Origin: Chloroflexota bacterium
GTDB lineage: Bacteria > Chloroflexota > UBA5177 > JANWHV01
Assembly: GCA_028287725.1 (NCBI GenBank)
Contig: JAQBPC010000540.1
Span: 1 to 12,538 of the forward strand
Reading direction: 5' to 3'
DNA length: 12,538 nt
Part shown: piece by piece, positions 5,835 to 12,538 of the stretch
How positions within the stretch are numbered: the first letter of the stretch is position 1
Layout: the number at the start of each line of letters is the position of its first letter
Notes under the pieces: generated by a model
Told to the model about the DNA's origin: nothing
The model's input: the letters and a program-made list of their open reading frames with translations, nothing else
Database searches by the model: none
Position numbers and translations under genes: made by a program

Positions 5835-7051
5835 GCAGCCCAGCAGAACCCCGGCAGGGGCAGCCGGTGGCAGGCAACAAGCAGTCGCAGCGCCAGCCCC
5901 GGCGCCGGCAGCCACAACAGCAGTACCGGCGAGCTAGCGCTATCATCGACGATAGGCCTGACGGAAAGCCCATAATTTTCGGCTACGGCCGGCACATGAC
6001 CAAGCGCGAAAAAGACCAGGCGAAGCGCCTGGTCGCGTATACCTCGCTGGCGGTCGTGGTGGCAGCGTCCGTGGTGGTTCTTGTAGTTGCCGCGGTCTTC
6101 CAGCAATTCATTTATCCTAACCAGACGGTTGCGACGATTAACGGTAAGGCCATAAGCCGGCACGACCGTGATCTCATGACCGGCTACTATACCGCTGCAC
6201 TTGCGGCCCAAGGTGGCACAACCAGTCAGGACCCGCAGGCGCTGGCAGTGACGCAGCTTCAACGCCAGGCGCTAACAGCCGATCAGGCTAAGGCGAAGTT
6301 TGGCATGACGGTGAGTGCTGCCGAGGCGGATGCTCAGTTAAATAAATCGCTGACCGGTTCGGCCGCGCTGGCGAATTTCAATAATTTCCTGGGCACCACA
6401 AAGCTGAGCAGGGACGAGTACAAACGCTTGATCGTCCAGCCGCAGGTGTTGCGCACCAAGCTCGGTCAGTTACTCGCGAAAAATGCGCCAAAGACGGCGG
6501 AAGAATGGCACTATGCCCGCATCCAGGTAGCCAGCCAGAAAACGGCTCAGTCGCTTCTGACGCAGATCTCCGGCACCACGAGCACATCGCACAATGCTCC
6601 CAATCCAGAGACGACCTTCGCTAAGCTGGCGAAGAGCAAGTCGACGGACACGCAGACCGCGTCGGCCGGCGGCGATCTTGGCTGGGAGCGTCCGGCAGAC
6701 ACATCTGTCGATACCCTGCTTCCGCAGATAGTCCCGATCCTGCGGAGCATGCAGCAGTCGCATACGGCATTCAAGGTCTACAACACGGGTAGTACCTGGT
6801 ACATCCTCAATTTCCGCGGTTACGACAAAAAGCACACCGTGACCGCGAGCCAAATTCAGATGGACCAGACCAGCGCGTTCAACAACTGGTACAACCCAAT
6901 AGCGGCCAAGGCCGTCGCCAATCCGCCATTCGCGCAAAACCCGTTAACCAGCACCGCGGCACCGACGCCCGCACAGACTCAAAGTCAGCCAATTACGATT
7001 CAACCAACCGCGGTACCGGCCACGAGCTCGAAGAGCGGCAAGAAAAAGTGA
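5831..7051 (+). CDS. Membrane-anchored SurA/PrsA-like peptidyl-prolyl isomerase
   Basis: This 406-residue protein looks like an extracytoplasmic foldase anchored by one helix. The N-terminal 66 residues are Gln/Arg-rich and cytoplasmic by the positive-inside rule. A transmembrane helix spans about 68-93. A SurA-N-like region follows (about 98-215, opening TVATINGKAISRHD). A parvulin-type domain (about 226-331) includes the FAKLAKSKSTDTQTASAGGDLGW segment characteristic of rotamase proteins. The last parvulin strand, normally with a GYHI-type motif, reads WYILNFRGYD here, so isomerase activity may be weak or lost. A Thr/Pro/Gln tail ends in KSGKKK. The start overlaps the rpsR stop by 4 nt, so it should be translated by coupling with S18. 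Confidence 0.82.
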   Translation: MSSPAEPRQGQPVAGNKQSQRQPRRRQPQQQYRRASAIIDDRPDGKPIIFGYGRHMTKREKDQAKRLVAYTSLAVVVAASVVVLVVAAVFQQFIYPNQTVATINGKAISRHDRDLMTGYYTAALAAQGGTTSQDPQALAVTQLQRQALTADQAKAKFGMTVSAAEADAQLNKSLTGSAALANFNNFLGTTKLSRDEYKRLIVQPQVLRTKLGQLLAKNAPKTAEEWHYARIQVASQKTAQSLLTQISGTTSTSHNAPNPETTFAKLAKSKSTDTQTASAGGDLGWERPADTSVDTLLPQIVPILRSMQQSHTAFKVYNTGSTWYILNFRGYDKKHTVTASQIQMDQTSAFNNWYNPIAAKAVANPPFAQNPLTSTAAPTPAQTQSQPITIQPTAVPATSSKSGKKK

Positions 7052-7093
7052 CGGCGGCGAGCAATCGTCGCGAGACACTGCTGGGCTTAGCAC

Positions 7094-8200
7094 GTGGCTG
7101 CTAGGCCCGGCCGCCGGATCCGCCTTGCATTATTGCTTGGCGGCCGTTCCCCCGAGCACGATGTCTCGCTCATTTCGGCTCGATCGGTCTACGAGGCGTT
7201 AGATCCGGCGAGGTTCGAGGTCGTGCCAATGGCCATTGACCGCGATGGCCACTGGCTCCCAATAAGCACCTCACAAGCGCTGCTCACCGGCGGCCCAAAG
7301 CCAGACAGCACCAGCCTGACAGTCCAGGGAAGTGGCGGCCTTGTGCCCGATGCGAATATCGGCGCCGTGGTCGATGTCGTATTTCCGCTGCTGCATGGCC
7401 CGTTCGGCGAGGACGGTACAGTGCAAGGGCTGCTGGAGCTTTTGAACGTGCCCTACGTCGGGGCCGGTGTTGCCGCTTCCGCCGTCGGCATGGACAAAGT
7501 CCTCATGAAGAGCCTTTTCGCTCAACACGGCTTGCCGGTGCTCCCGTACAGCGTGGTTCGACGCGCGCAGTGGGAGCGCGATCGCCGGTCCGTGCTCCGC
7601 AACATACTCGATATGCCGGGCCTGCCATGCTTCGTGAAGCCGGCAAACATGGGTTCGAGCATTGGCGTTAGCCGTTGCGACGGCGATGCGGACCTGGAGC
7701 CCGCAATCGAACGCGCACTGAGCTACGATCTCAAGGTGCTCGTGGAGCACGGTGTACCGGGATACCGTGAGATAGAGTGCGCTGTGCTCGGTAACGATGA
7801 GCCTGAGGTTTCAGTTCCAGGCGAGATCCTCATCCAAAGCACGTTCTACGACTATCACACGAAGTACACGGACGGGGAAGCCGGGCTACAAGTACCGGCA
7901 ATGGTTCAAGCAGCTACCGCCAAGAAGCTTCAGGCGCTGTCACGAGAAGCGTTCATGGCGATCGACGCAGCCGGCATGTCCCGAGTCGATTTCCTGGTCT
8001 CGCCCGACGAGTCGGAGATCTGGTTGAACGAGATCAACACAATCCCAGGCTTCACTCCGTTTAGCATGTACCCGCAGTTATGGCAGGCGTCGGGCGTTCC
8101 ATATGCGGAGCTCGTGAGCAGGCTGGTTGACCTTGCCCTTGAGCGGCACGAAGAGAAGGCGCGACTACGGCGCGATCGCGCGGATGAAGATCGGGCGTAG
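7094..8200 (+). CDS. ddl: D-alanine--D-alanine ligase
   Basis: Ddl joins two D-Ala with ATP in the cytoplasm to make the dipeptide added to the peptidoglycan precursor. The 368 residues carry the ATP-grasp landmarks: LGGRSPEHDVS (15-25), HGPFGEDG (101-108), FVKPANMGSSIGVSR (180-194) and NEINTIPGFT (312-321) followed by SMYPQLW. The omega-loop reads FYDYHTKYTD; Lys257-Tyr258 correspond to E. coli DdlB Lys215-Tyr216, typical of D-Ala-D-Ala makers, whereas Leuconostoc D-lactate ligase has Phe there. The GTG at 7094 is preceded by an in-frame TAG only 6 nt upstream, so it is the earliest possible start. I see no clear Shine-Dalgarno sequence. The next gene starts within 4 nt of the stop. Confidence 0.96.
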   Translation: MAARPGRRIRLALLLGGRSPEHDVSLISARSVYEALDPARFEVVPMAIDRDGHWLPISTSQALLTGGPKPDSTSLTVQGSGGLVPDANIGAVVDVVFPLLHGPFGEDGTVQGLLELLNVPYVGAGVAASAVGMDKVLMKSLFAQHGLPVLPYSVVRRAQWERDRRSVLRNILDMPGLPCFVKPANMGSSIGVSRCDGDADLEPAIERALSYDLKVLVEHGVPGYREIECAVLGNDEPEVSVPGEILIQSTFYDYHTKYTDGEAGLQVPAMVQAATAKKLQALSREAFMAIDAAGMSRVDFLVSPDESEIWLNEINTIPGFTPFSMYPQLWQASGVPYAELVSRLVDLALERHEEKARLRRDRADEDRA

Positions 8201-8204
8201 CGAG

Positions 8205-9170
8205 ATGCCGCACGAGGGTACTGTTACGGTTGGTCTGTCTCCCGCCTTCCCGTCGGAGTACCTGCACCTGCTCCACGACGTTTCGCCGCGCCTCCGATTC
8301 ATGCAGCTGAAGGCCGGCACTGTACCGGCCGAGGCAGGCGAGATCGAGGTACTGGCGACCTGGTATATATCTCGCAACGAGCTGGCGGAGCTTGCACCGA
8401 AGCTGACCCGCTTACGCTGGGTACAATCGCCGATTGCCGGTGTCGGCGACCAACGATTGCATGAGCTGTTTGGCCCCCACGTGACCATTACCGGTGCGGC
8501 TGGTGTCTATGGCGATATGGTGGCGGAACACGCCATGGCGCTGATCCTCGCGCTGTATAAGCGATTGCCTGAGCTGCTCGAGCAGCAACATGAGGAGCGC
8601 TGGGACGACCTTGAAGCGCGAACCCTGGCAGGGCAAACCCTGGGTGTTGTCGGTGTAGGTGGAATTGGTCGTAGCGCAGCTCGCATGGCGCGTGCGTTTG
8701 GCATGAAAACAGTCGGGGTTCGGCGTGGCGCAGGCGCCGTACCCGAGCTCGACACGACGCTACCCCAGGAAGAGTTGCCCTCGCTCCTTGCCGGCTCGGA
8801 TGTCGTCTTATTGTCCGTACCGCTCACGCCGGAGACCCAGGGCATGGTCGATCGGAAGTTTCTGCAGCAGATGAAACGCTCGGCGCTGTTGGTCAATGTC
8901 GCACGCGGCAAGATAGTGGTAACTGATGACCTCGTAGAGGCCCTTCGCGACGGCTGGATTGCCGGCGCCGGGTTGGATGTTACTGAACCGGAGCCGCTGC
9001 CGAAGGGCCACCCGCTATGGCAACTGCCCGGCGTCATCATCACGCCCCACCATGCAAACCCTTCACTCCAGAGTCGGGAGCATGCGGTGCGGCGGTTCGC
9101 TGAGAACCTTGCTCGGTACGTGCGAGGTGAGCCGCTTATCGCCGTCGTCGATCCGCAACGTGGCTATTAG
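8205..9170 (+). CDS. D-2-hydroxyacid dehydrogenase, probably NADP(H)-preferring
   Basis: This enzyme would interconvert a 2-oxoacid and a D-2-hydroxyacid; the substrate is not identifiable. The Rossmann motif GVGGIGRSAARMA lies at 150-162. The second strand ends GVRRG (171-175), with arginines where NAD-specific members have an acidic residue, which favours NADPH. The catalytic triad is intact: Arg234 (NVARGK), Glu263 (DVTEPEPLP) and His282 (TPHHAN). The protein has 321 residues from the ATG at 8205, within the family range. In-frame starts at 8184 (ATG) and 8127 (TTG) would overlap ddl; none has a strong ribosome binding site, so the start is uncertain by a few residues. The gene ends directly against the convergent methyltransferase gene. 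Confidence 0.9.
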   Translation: MPHEGTVTVGLSPAFPSEYLHLLHDVSPRLRFMQLKAGTVPAEAGEIEVLATWYISRNELAELAPKLTRLRWVQSPIAGVGDQRLHELFGPHVTITGAAGVYGDMVAEHAMALILALYKRLPELLEQQHEERWDDLEARTLAGQTLGVVGVGGIGRSAARMARAFGMKTVGVRRGAGAVPELDTTLPQEELPSLLAGSDVVLLSVPLTPETQGMVDRKFLQQMKRSALLVNVARGKIVVTDDLVEALRDGWIAGAGLDVTEPEPLPKGHPLWQLPGVIITPHHANPSLQSREHAVRRFAENLARYVRGEPLIAVVDPQRGY

Positions 9171-9893
9171 TTACTCGCGATAGTATTGTTCGGCAGCTAC
9201 CGACACATCGTCGCTCACTCTGGCCACGGAGACGCCATCAACGCCGCCAGTACCGTTTCGCGTAAAGAGCACTATGGCCTCAAGCCGTGGGTCCGCCGCA
9301 ACCCTATCGTTGTACGTCTGGGTTGCTTTCGTTGACGCATCAGTTGCGCCGGCCTCCAGCACGTCCCCGCCTCGGAGTACGTTGTCTGCCACGATCAAGC
9401 CGCCAGGGCGCACCAGCCGAAGCGCCCAGTCGAGGTACCTGGGATAATTCTCCTTATCGGCATCGATGAAGGCCATGTCGAACTGCAACTCGTCTGTCAG
9501 CAGCTGAAGCGTCTCCAGGGCTGGGCCAAGCCGAACTTCAACCCGGTCGTCGAGCCCCGCCTGCGCAATGAAACGGCGCGCGATGTTCGCGTGCCGCGGC
9601 TCCACCTCGAGGCTAATTAGCGAGCCGGCTTGGGGAATCGCGCGGCCCATCCAGAGCGTGCTATATCCCGCCAGCGTGCCAATCTCGAGCACGCGCCGAG
9701 CACCGGAAATGTGGATCAGTAAGGCAAGCAGCTTGCCAAGCGCGGGCGACACCTGGATCGACGGTAGTCCTTCGGCACGCGCGGTCTCCAGAACATCCCG
9801 CAGCAATGAGTCTTCGGGCGCGTAGCGTGCGTTGATGTAGTCGAGCAATGCGTCCTGCACATCGCGTTCACCGTGTCCGTCTTGCATTACCAT
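9171..9893 (-). CDS. SAM-dependent O-methyltransferase (CCoAOMT/COMT-like)
   Basis: The 240-residue protein belongs to the class I methyltransferases of the caffeoyl-CoA/catechol O-methyltransferase type (Methyltransf_3). It carries VLEIGTLAGYST (68-79) for SAM binding, LEVEPRHANIAR (95-106), and the metal and substrate residues Asp144 (FIDADKENY) with Asp170-Asn171 (VADNVLRGG). Members methylate hydroxyl groups of phenolic or other small molecules with a divalent metal; the substrate is unknown. The ATG at 9893 was chosen because GGAGAGG lies 5 nt upstream. A longer ATG at 9957-9959 would run into the upstream coding region. It follows the acetyltransferase gene by 25 nt, so the two are probably one transcript. 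Confidence 0.92.
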   Translation of the reverse strand: MVMQDGHGERDVQDALLDYINARYAPEDSLLRDVLETARAEGLPSIQVSPALGKLLALLIHISGARRVLEIGTLAGYSTLWMGRAIPQAGSLISLEVEPRHANIARRFIAQAGLDDRVEVRLGPALETLQLLTDELQFDMAFIDADKENYPRYLDWALRLVRPGGLIVADNVLRGGDVLEAGATDASTKATQTYNDRVAADPRLEAIVLFTRNGTGGVDGVSVARVSDDVSVAAEQYYRE

Positions 9894-9898
9894 ATTGT

Positions 9899-9905
9899 CC
9901 TCTCC
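9899..9905 (-). promoter_or_regulatory. Ribosome binding site that decides the O-methyltransferase start
   Basis: GGAGAGG on the minus strand, 5 nt before the ATG at 9893. It makes this the clear start over the in-frame ATG 66 nt upstream. Confidence 0.6.
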
Positions 9906-9918
9906 AGCTTTGGGCGAG

Positions 9919-11154
9919 CTAAAAAAGTGTGGTACCCCATGGCAACGGGCTACTAGCAAACATCACATCCGCCTTGCGCAGTGCCGCCGCGGTCTCTTCC
10001 TGGACTCGACCGGCCCGAGCAAGGCTCGCGAATGAATTGCCCCCAAGATACACTGTCCCGAGGTCCTCAATGTGCATCACCAGGTCAGCCAACTCGCCCG
10101 TGCGTCTGCACGTTGCCCCGTCTGGTGACCCGTCAAGGCGGAAACGACCGGCTGTGGTTGGATGGAAACGATCGTGGATCTCGAGCACCAGGGTCCCTTC
10201 CGCCCCATATCGGCGCGCGGCAAGGGCGCCGGCTACATCGACAATCCGAACCCAAGCCCCATCGTTTCGAAAGCGAATCTCTAACTCCCTTGGATCAGCA
10301 AGAAGCCAGCGAACCGGCTCGTCGATCGGGCTGTTTTCAGTCGTGAGAATGTTAATGAGGTCGAGGCTGAGCAGCAGTTGCCACAACGCCGCATACGCTC
10401 CCGAATTGACGGCAATTAACTCGCGAAGCGCCAGTGTATGGCTCCGCTGGCCGTCCGGCCACTCTCTCATCACGCGATACACAGCGTACCCTTCTGCTTC
10501 CCCAGAAGACGAGCGAGCGACCAGGTAGAATCGGGCGTTCTTACCAGTTAGGTCAACTGGCGGTACATCGAAGAAGTACTCCCACCAATTCGAGTTCCGG
10601 TCAATTGCGCCGGGTTGGAGCAGACGGGCCCGTTCGTAGAGGGGCGGAAGAACTGTGCGCGCTTTGGAATGGTCCATGAAATCGACGGTGCCGTCGTAAC
10701 TTACCGGCGTCGAAAAACCCGCATTCTTCAGTTTGATGGAATAGCCGATGCGATCCGTGGCGATTCCGTAGCCGAAACGCCCATAGATTGGGCTTTCCGA
10801 CGCAAAAAGAAGTGCTAAGGGCTCTCCACGCTCCTGAATGTCATCCAGTTGCCGCGCCATCATGGCGCGTAACAGGCCTCGCCGGCGGTGCGTGGGGTAA
10901 ACGGAGACCCAGCCTACGCCTGCAACGGGAGTCGTGGTCAGGCCGGGCAGGGTCAGCGCATAGGAGCTGGCGCCGTTGGTGGCAACTATGTGGCCGTGCT
11001 CGAATATTGCCATGCTCCGGTCGAACTCAAAGCCCAACGATTCGGACTTCAGCTCATCATCAGTCAGTATGTTCCCAAATGCAATTCGTTCCCGCCGGAG
11101 GAATTCCGGCAGCTCGTCAGGCGTGATCTTGCGTAATTCAAGAGAGGTATCCAT
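9919..11154 (-). CDS. Eis-like GNAT N-acetyltransferase
   Basis: This 411-residue protein matches the Eis family, in which acetyl-CoA is used to acetylate amines such as aminoglycosides or lysine side chains. A first GNAT domain (about 1-150) holds the acetyl-CoA-binding segment VGWVSVYPTHRRRGLLRAMM (80-99), then ASESPIYGRFGYG (118-130). Tyr124 aligns with the catalytic Tyr126 of Mycobacterium tuberculosis Eis. A second GNAT-like domain and a sterol-carrier-like C-terminal domain (about 305-411) follow. The chain ends in Phe411; in Eis the C-terminal Phe carboxylate acts in catalysis, so the end appears intact. The ATG at 11154 fits the family start; the open frame continues to 11322 without homology. 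No Shine-Dalgarno sequence precedes it, and a TAGAAT lies 7 nt upstream. The biological acceptor is unknown. Confidence 0.92.
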   Translation of the reverse strand: MDTSLELRKITPDELPEFLRRERIAFGNILTDDELKSESLGFEFDRSMAIFEHGHIVATNGASSYALTLPGLTTTPVAGVGWVSVYPTHRRRGLLRAMMARQLDDIQERGEPLALLFASESPIYGRFGYGIATDRIGYSIKLKNAGFSTPVSYDGTVDFMDHSKARTVLPPLYERARLLQPGAIDRNSNWWEYFFDVPPVDLTGKNARFYLVARSSSGEAEGYAVYRVMREWPDGQRSHTLALRELIAVNSGAYAALWQLLLSLDLINILTTENSPIDEPVRWLLADPRELEIRFRNDGAWVRIVDVAGALAARRYGAEGTLVLEIHDRFHPTTAGRFRLDGSPDGATCRRTGELADLVMHIEDLGTVYLGGNSFASLARAGRVQEETAAALRKADVMFASSPLPWGTTLF

Positions 11155-11167
11155 AGTCGGTATTCTA
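11155..11167 (-). promoter_or_regulatory. Candidate -10 element for the Eis-like gene, leaderless start
   Basis: TAGAAT (11167 to 11162 on the minus strand) lies 7 nt before the ATG, the distance expected if transcription starts at the initiation codon. No Shine-Dalgarno sequence is visible and no good -35 box lies 17 bp upstream, so this is weaker than the facing clpS promoter. Confidence 0.3.
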
Positions 11168-11236
11168 CTTAGTTCCAGGTTGGCCGGCGCGTCAGCCGGC
11201 GGGCGGCCCGCGCAACTGGCATAGAACTTCGACCTA

Positions 11237-11270
11237 TCACGTGCCGGTGTGCCTCGACACTGGCACGTGA
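11237..11270. repeat. 34-bp dyad overlapping the clpS promoter
   Basis: TCACGTGCCGGTGT (11237-11250) and ACACTGGCACGTGA (11257-11270) form 14-bp arms with a single G.T mismatch and a 6-bp centre GCCTCG. Each arm contains the palindrome CACGTG. The right arm covers most of the clpS -35 hexamer and part of the spacer, where a bound protein would block RNA polymerase. The stem could also form in DNA, but it lies upstream of the predicted clpS transcription start. Confidence 0.7.
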
Positions 11271-11289
11271 AGGTCCTACACTTGTTGAT
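11254..11289 (+). promoter_or_regulatory. clpS promoter, predicted leaderless
   Basis: TCGACA (11254-11259, 5/6 match to TTGACA), a 17-bp spacer and TACACT (11277-11282) form a good sigma-70-type promoter. Seven bases separate the -10 hexamer from the ATG at 11290, so the transcript should begin at or next to the start codon. No Shine-Dalgarno sequence is positioned to serve this ATG. Confidence 0.6.
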
Positions 11290-11574
11290 ATGGCTACCGA
11301 GACAGACACCTCCCAAGAGCAAAAAACCAAGCGCCAGATTCTACCGCCTTGGCGGGTGATGCTACACAATGACGACGTGAACGACATGCTCCATGTCGTT
11401 CAGGCTTTAGTACGAAGCGTCCCCTCGCTCACAACCAAGCGCGCCACCGAGGTCATGATCGAAGCGCACCTGCACGGCGTCGCGCAGGTTGTGGTATGCC
11501 CGAAGGAGCACGCCGAGATGTATCGGGAGCGGCTCGAACAGCACGGGCTTACCAGCACAATCGAGGCCGTATGA
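11290..11574 (+). CDS. clpS: ATP-dependent Clp protease adaptor ClpS
   Basis: ClpS recognises N-degron substrates (bulky N-terminal residues) and hands them to ClpAP or ClpCP in the cytoplasm. The 94-residue protein has a short polar N-terminal extension, then WRVMLHNDDVNDMLHVV. Asn27-Asp28-Asp29 match the E. coli pocket residues Asn34-Asp35-Asp36; Met33, Met56 (gate) and His60 match Met40, Met62 and His66. The recognition pocket is therefore complete. No clpA or clpC gene is adjacent in the window. Its stop overlaps the next start (ATGA). Translation is predicted from a leaderless mRNA because the promoter sits immediately before the ATG. Confidence 0.95.
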   Translation: MATETDTSQEQKTKRQILPPWRVMLHNDDVNDMLHVVQALVRSVPSLTTKRATEVMIEAHLHGVAQVVVCPKEHAEMYRERLEQHGLTSTIEAV

Positions 11575-12538
11575 CCGGTGAAATACGGCTGGGGATGATC
11601 GGATGCGGCCAGATCTCCGAGCGCTTCTTCGAGTGGGGACGCATGTTGCCCAATGTTCGCTTTGTCGCGACGTGCGCGGAGCATAACGCGAGTGCGGAAT
11701 TCGCCGCTCGGCGATACAACTGCCCCCGTTGGTATGACGATCATCGCGCGTTGCTTGAGGATCCGGATGTCGACGCCGTCGTGATCACGACTCCACACGC
11801 GCTTCACGCGCCACAGGCGCTCGACGCGGTCGTGGCGGGAAAGCACGTGCTGGTGGAGAAGCCCATGGCGACGCGCTGGGACGACGCCAAGCGCCTCGTC
11901 GATGCCGCGGCTGCAAGAGGCGTTACGCTGTTTCCACTGCCGTTTCTTGCATACCCCGAGCAGCTTCTTGCCCAGAAATACTTGCGGGAAGAGGTGATCG
12001 GCAAGGTAGTCGCCGCCGAAGCGCAGTTGAGCTTGCCTGGCCCGCCGCGTTCCAACTGGTATTACAGCAAGGAGGCGGAAGGCGGCGCCATGTTGGACAC
12101 CATAGTCTACGCGCTCAGCGATCTTTCCTGCGTGCTTGGGCCGGCCAGATGGGTTTCCGGCATGGTGAACACCCTGATTCCCTATCGCAGGACCGGTGAT
12201 GGAGGGCGCGTGCATACGGAGGTCGACGACAACGTTAGCATTTCCCTCGAGTATGAGACGGGTCAGCAGGCGCTCGTTCGATCATGTTGGGCGCCGGCCT
12301 TCAAGAATCGGGCCACCATATTCTATGGGCGGCACGGGACGATATTTCTGCGCGAAGGCGGGAAACGAATCGTCATTCAAAGTTTGCTTGGCCCGGGGGC
12401 CGGCGCCCACCCGGTGGACTTCATGGGCCTGGAGCATTGTTACGAAATTATTCCTCGGCCGCTGGAAGCCGAGGAGGATATTCTTGGCTTATTTATCGGC
12501 GCGGTGCGCGGTGGCACGCCGGGCGTCTCGAACGGCGC
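11571..12538 (+). CDS. Gfo/Idh/MocA family oxidoreductase (3' end outside window)
   Basis: This is an NAD(P)-dependent oxidoreductase of the Gfo/Idh/MocA family, which usually acts on sugars or inositols; the substrate cannot be inferred. The 322 visible residues show the nucleotide-binding start LGMIGCGQIS (7-16), the ITTPHALHAPQALDAV stretch, and the family motif VEKPMA with Lys97. The C-terminal domain contains GGAMLDTIVYALSDL (171-185), where the dehydrogenase His common in GIHxxD is Tyr180, as in the glucose-fructose oxidoreductase-like branch. Met1 overlaps the clpS stop by 4 nt, so translation is probably coupled to clpS. The C-terminus continues past the window edge. Confidence 0.93.
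   Translation, partial: MTGEIRLGMIGCGQISERFFEWGRMLPNVRFVATCAEHNASAEFAARRYNCPRWYDDHRALLEDPDVDAVVITTPHALHAPQALDAVVAGKHVLVEKPMATRWDDAKRLVDAAAARGVTLFPLPFLAYPEQLLAQKYLREEVIGKVVAAEAQLSLPGPPRSNWYYSKEAEGGAMLDTIVYALSDLSCVLGPARWVSGMVNTLIPYRRTGDGGRVHTEVDDNVSISLEYETGQQALVRSCWAPAFKNRATIFYGRHGTIFLREGGKRIVIQSLLGPGAGAHPVDFMGLEHCYEIIPRPLEAEEDILGLFIGAVRGGTPGVSNG

Noticed and set aside
7094..9170. A vancomycin-resistance (vanHAX) cluster
   Set aside because: Gene order is reversed, vanX is absent, and the ligase omega-loop has the Lys-Tyr of D-Ala-D-Ala ligases.
11400..12215. A 271-codon minus-strand open frame opposite clpS and the oxidoreductase
   Set aside because: Both sense-strand genes have clear family motifs and overlapping start/stop; the antisense frame has none.

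Overview
The window reads as ordinary, gene-dense bacterial chromosome with high G+C, frequent GTG/TTG starts, 4-nt stop/start overlaps and short gaps. Gene content and style (rpsF-ssb-rpsR followed by a membrane-anchored SurA/PrsA-like protein, aspS behind two small membrane proteins, an Eis-type acetyltransferase, a stand-alone clpS) would fit Chloroflexota or a related terrestrial lineage. That placement is inference only; no rRNA or other decisive marker is present. I saw no mobile element, CRISPR array, tRNA or rRNA.

Layout, left to right. (1) 1-1060, minus: an amidase-signature hydrolase whose 3' end lies outside the window. (2) 1061-1453: a non-coding gap. (3) 4045 down to 1454, minus: an apparent operon of two small one-helix membrane proteins and aspartyl-tRNA synthetase. 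(4) 4046-4442: a divergent non-coding region with candidate promoters for both sides and a structured rpsF leader. (5) 4443-9170, plus: rpsF, ssb, rpsR, a parvulin/SurA-like foldase, ddl and a D-2-hydroxyacid dehydrogenase, tightly packed. (6) 11154 down to 9171, minus: an Eis-like GNAT acetyltransferase and an O-methyltransferase, meeting group 5 tail to tail with no spacer. (7) 11155-11289: a 135-bp divergent promoter region with a 34-bp dyad. (8) 11290-12538, plus: clpS overlapping a Gfo/Idh/MocA oxidoreductase that runs off the right edge.

Functionally the core is information processing (S6, SSB, S18, AspRS), cell-envelope work (Ddl, anchored foldase) and N-degron recognition (ClpS), with several small-molecule enzymes of unknown substrate around it. 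I found no convincing new multi-gene system. The most unusual signals are regulatory or residue-level: the dyad over the clpS -35 box, a start-codon-sequestering stem in the rpsF leader, a Glu-to-Gly change in the AspRS flipping loop, and an RG-repeat extension on a zinc-type S18.
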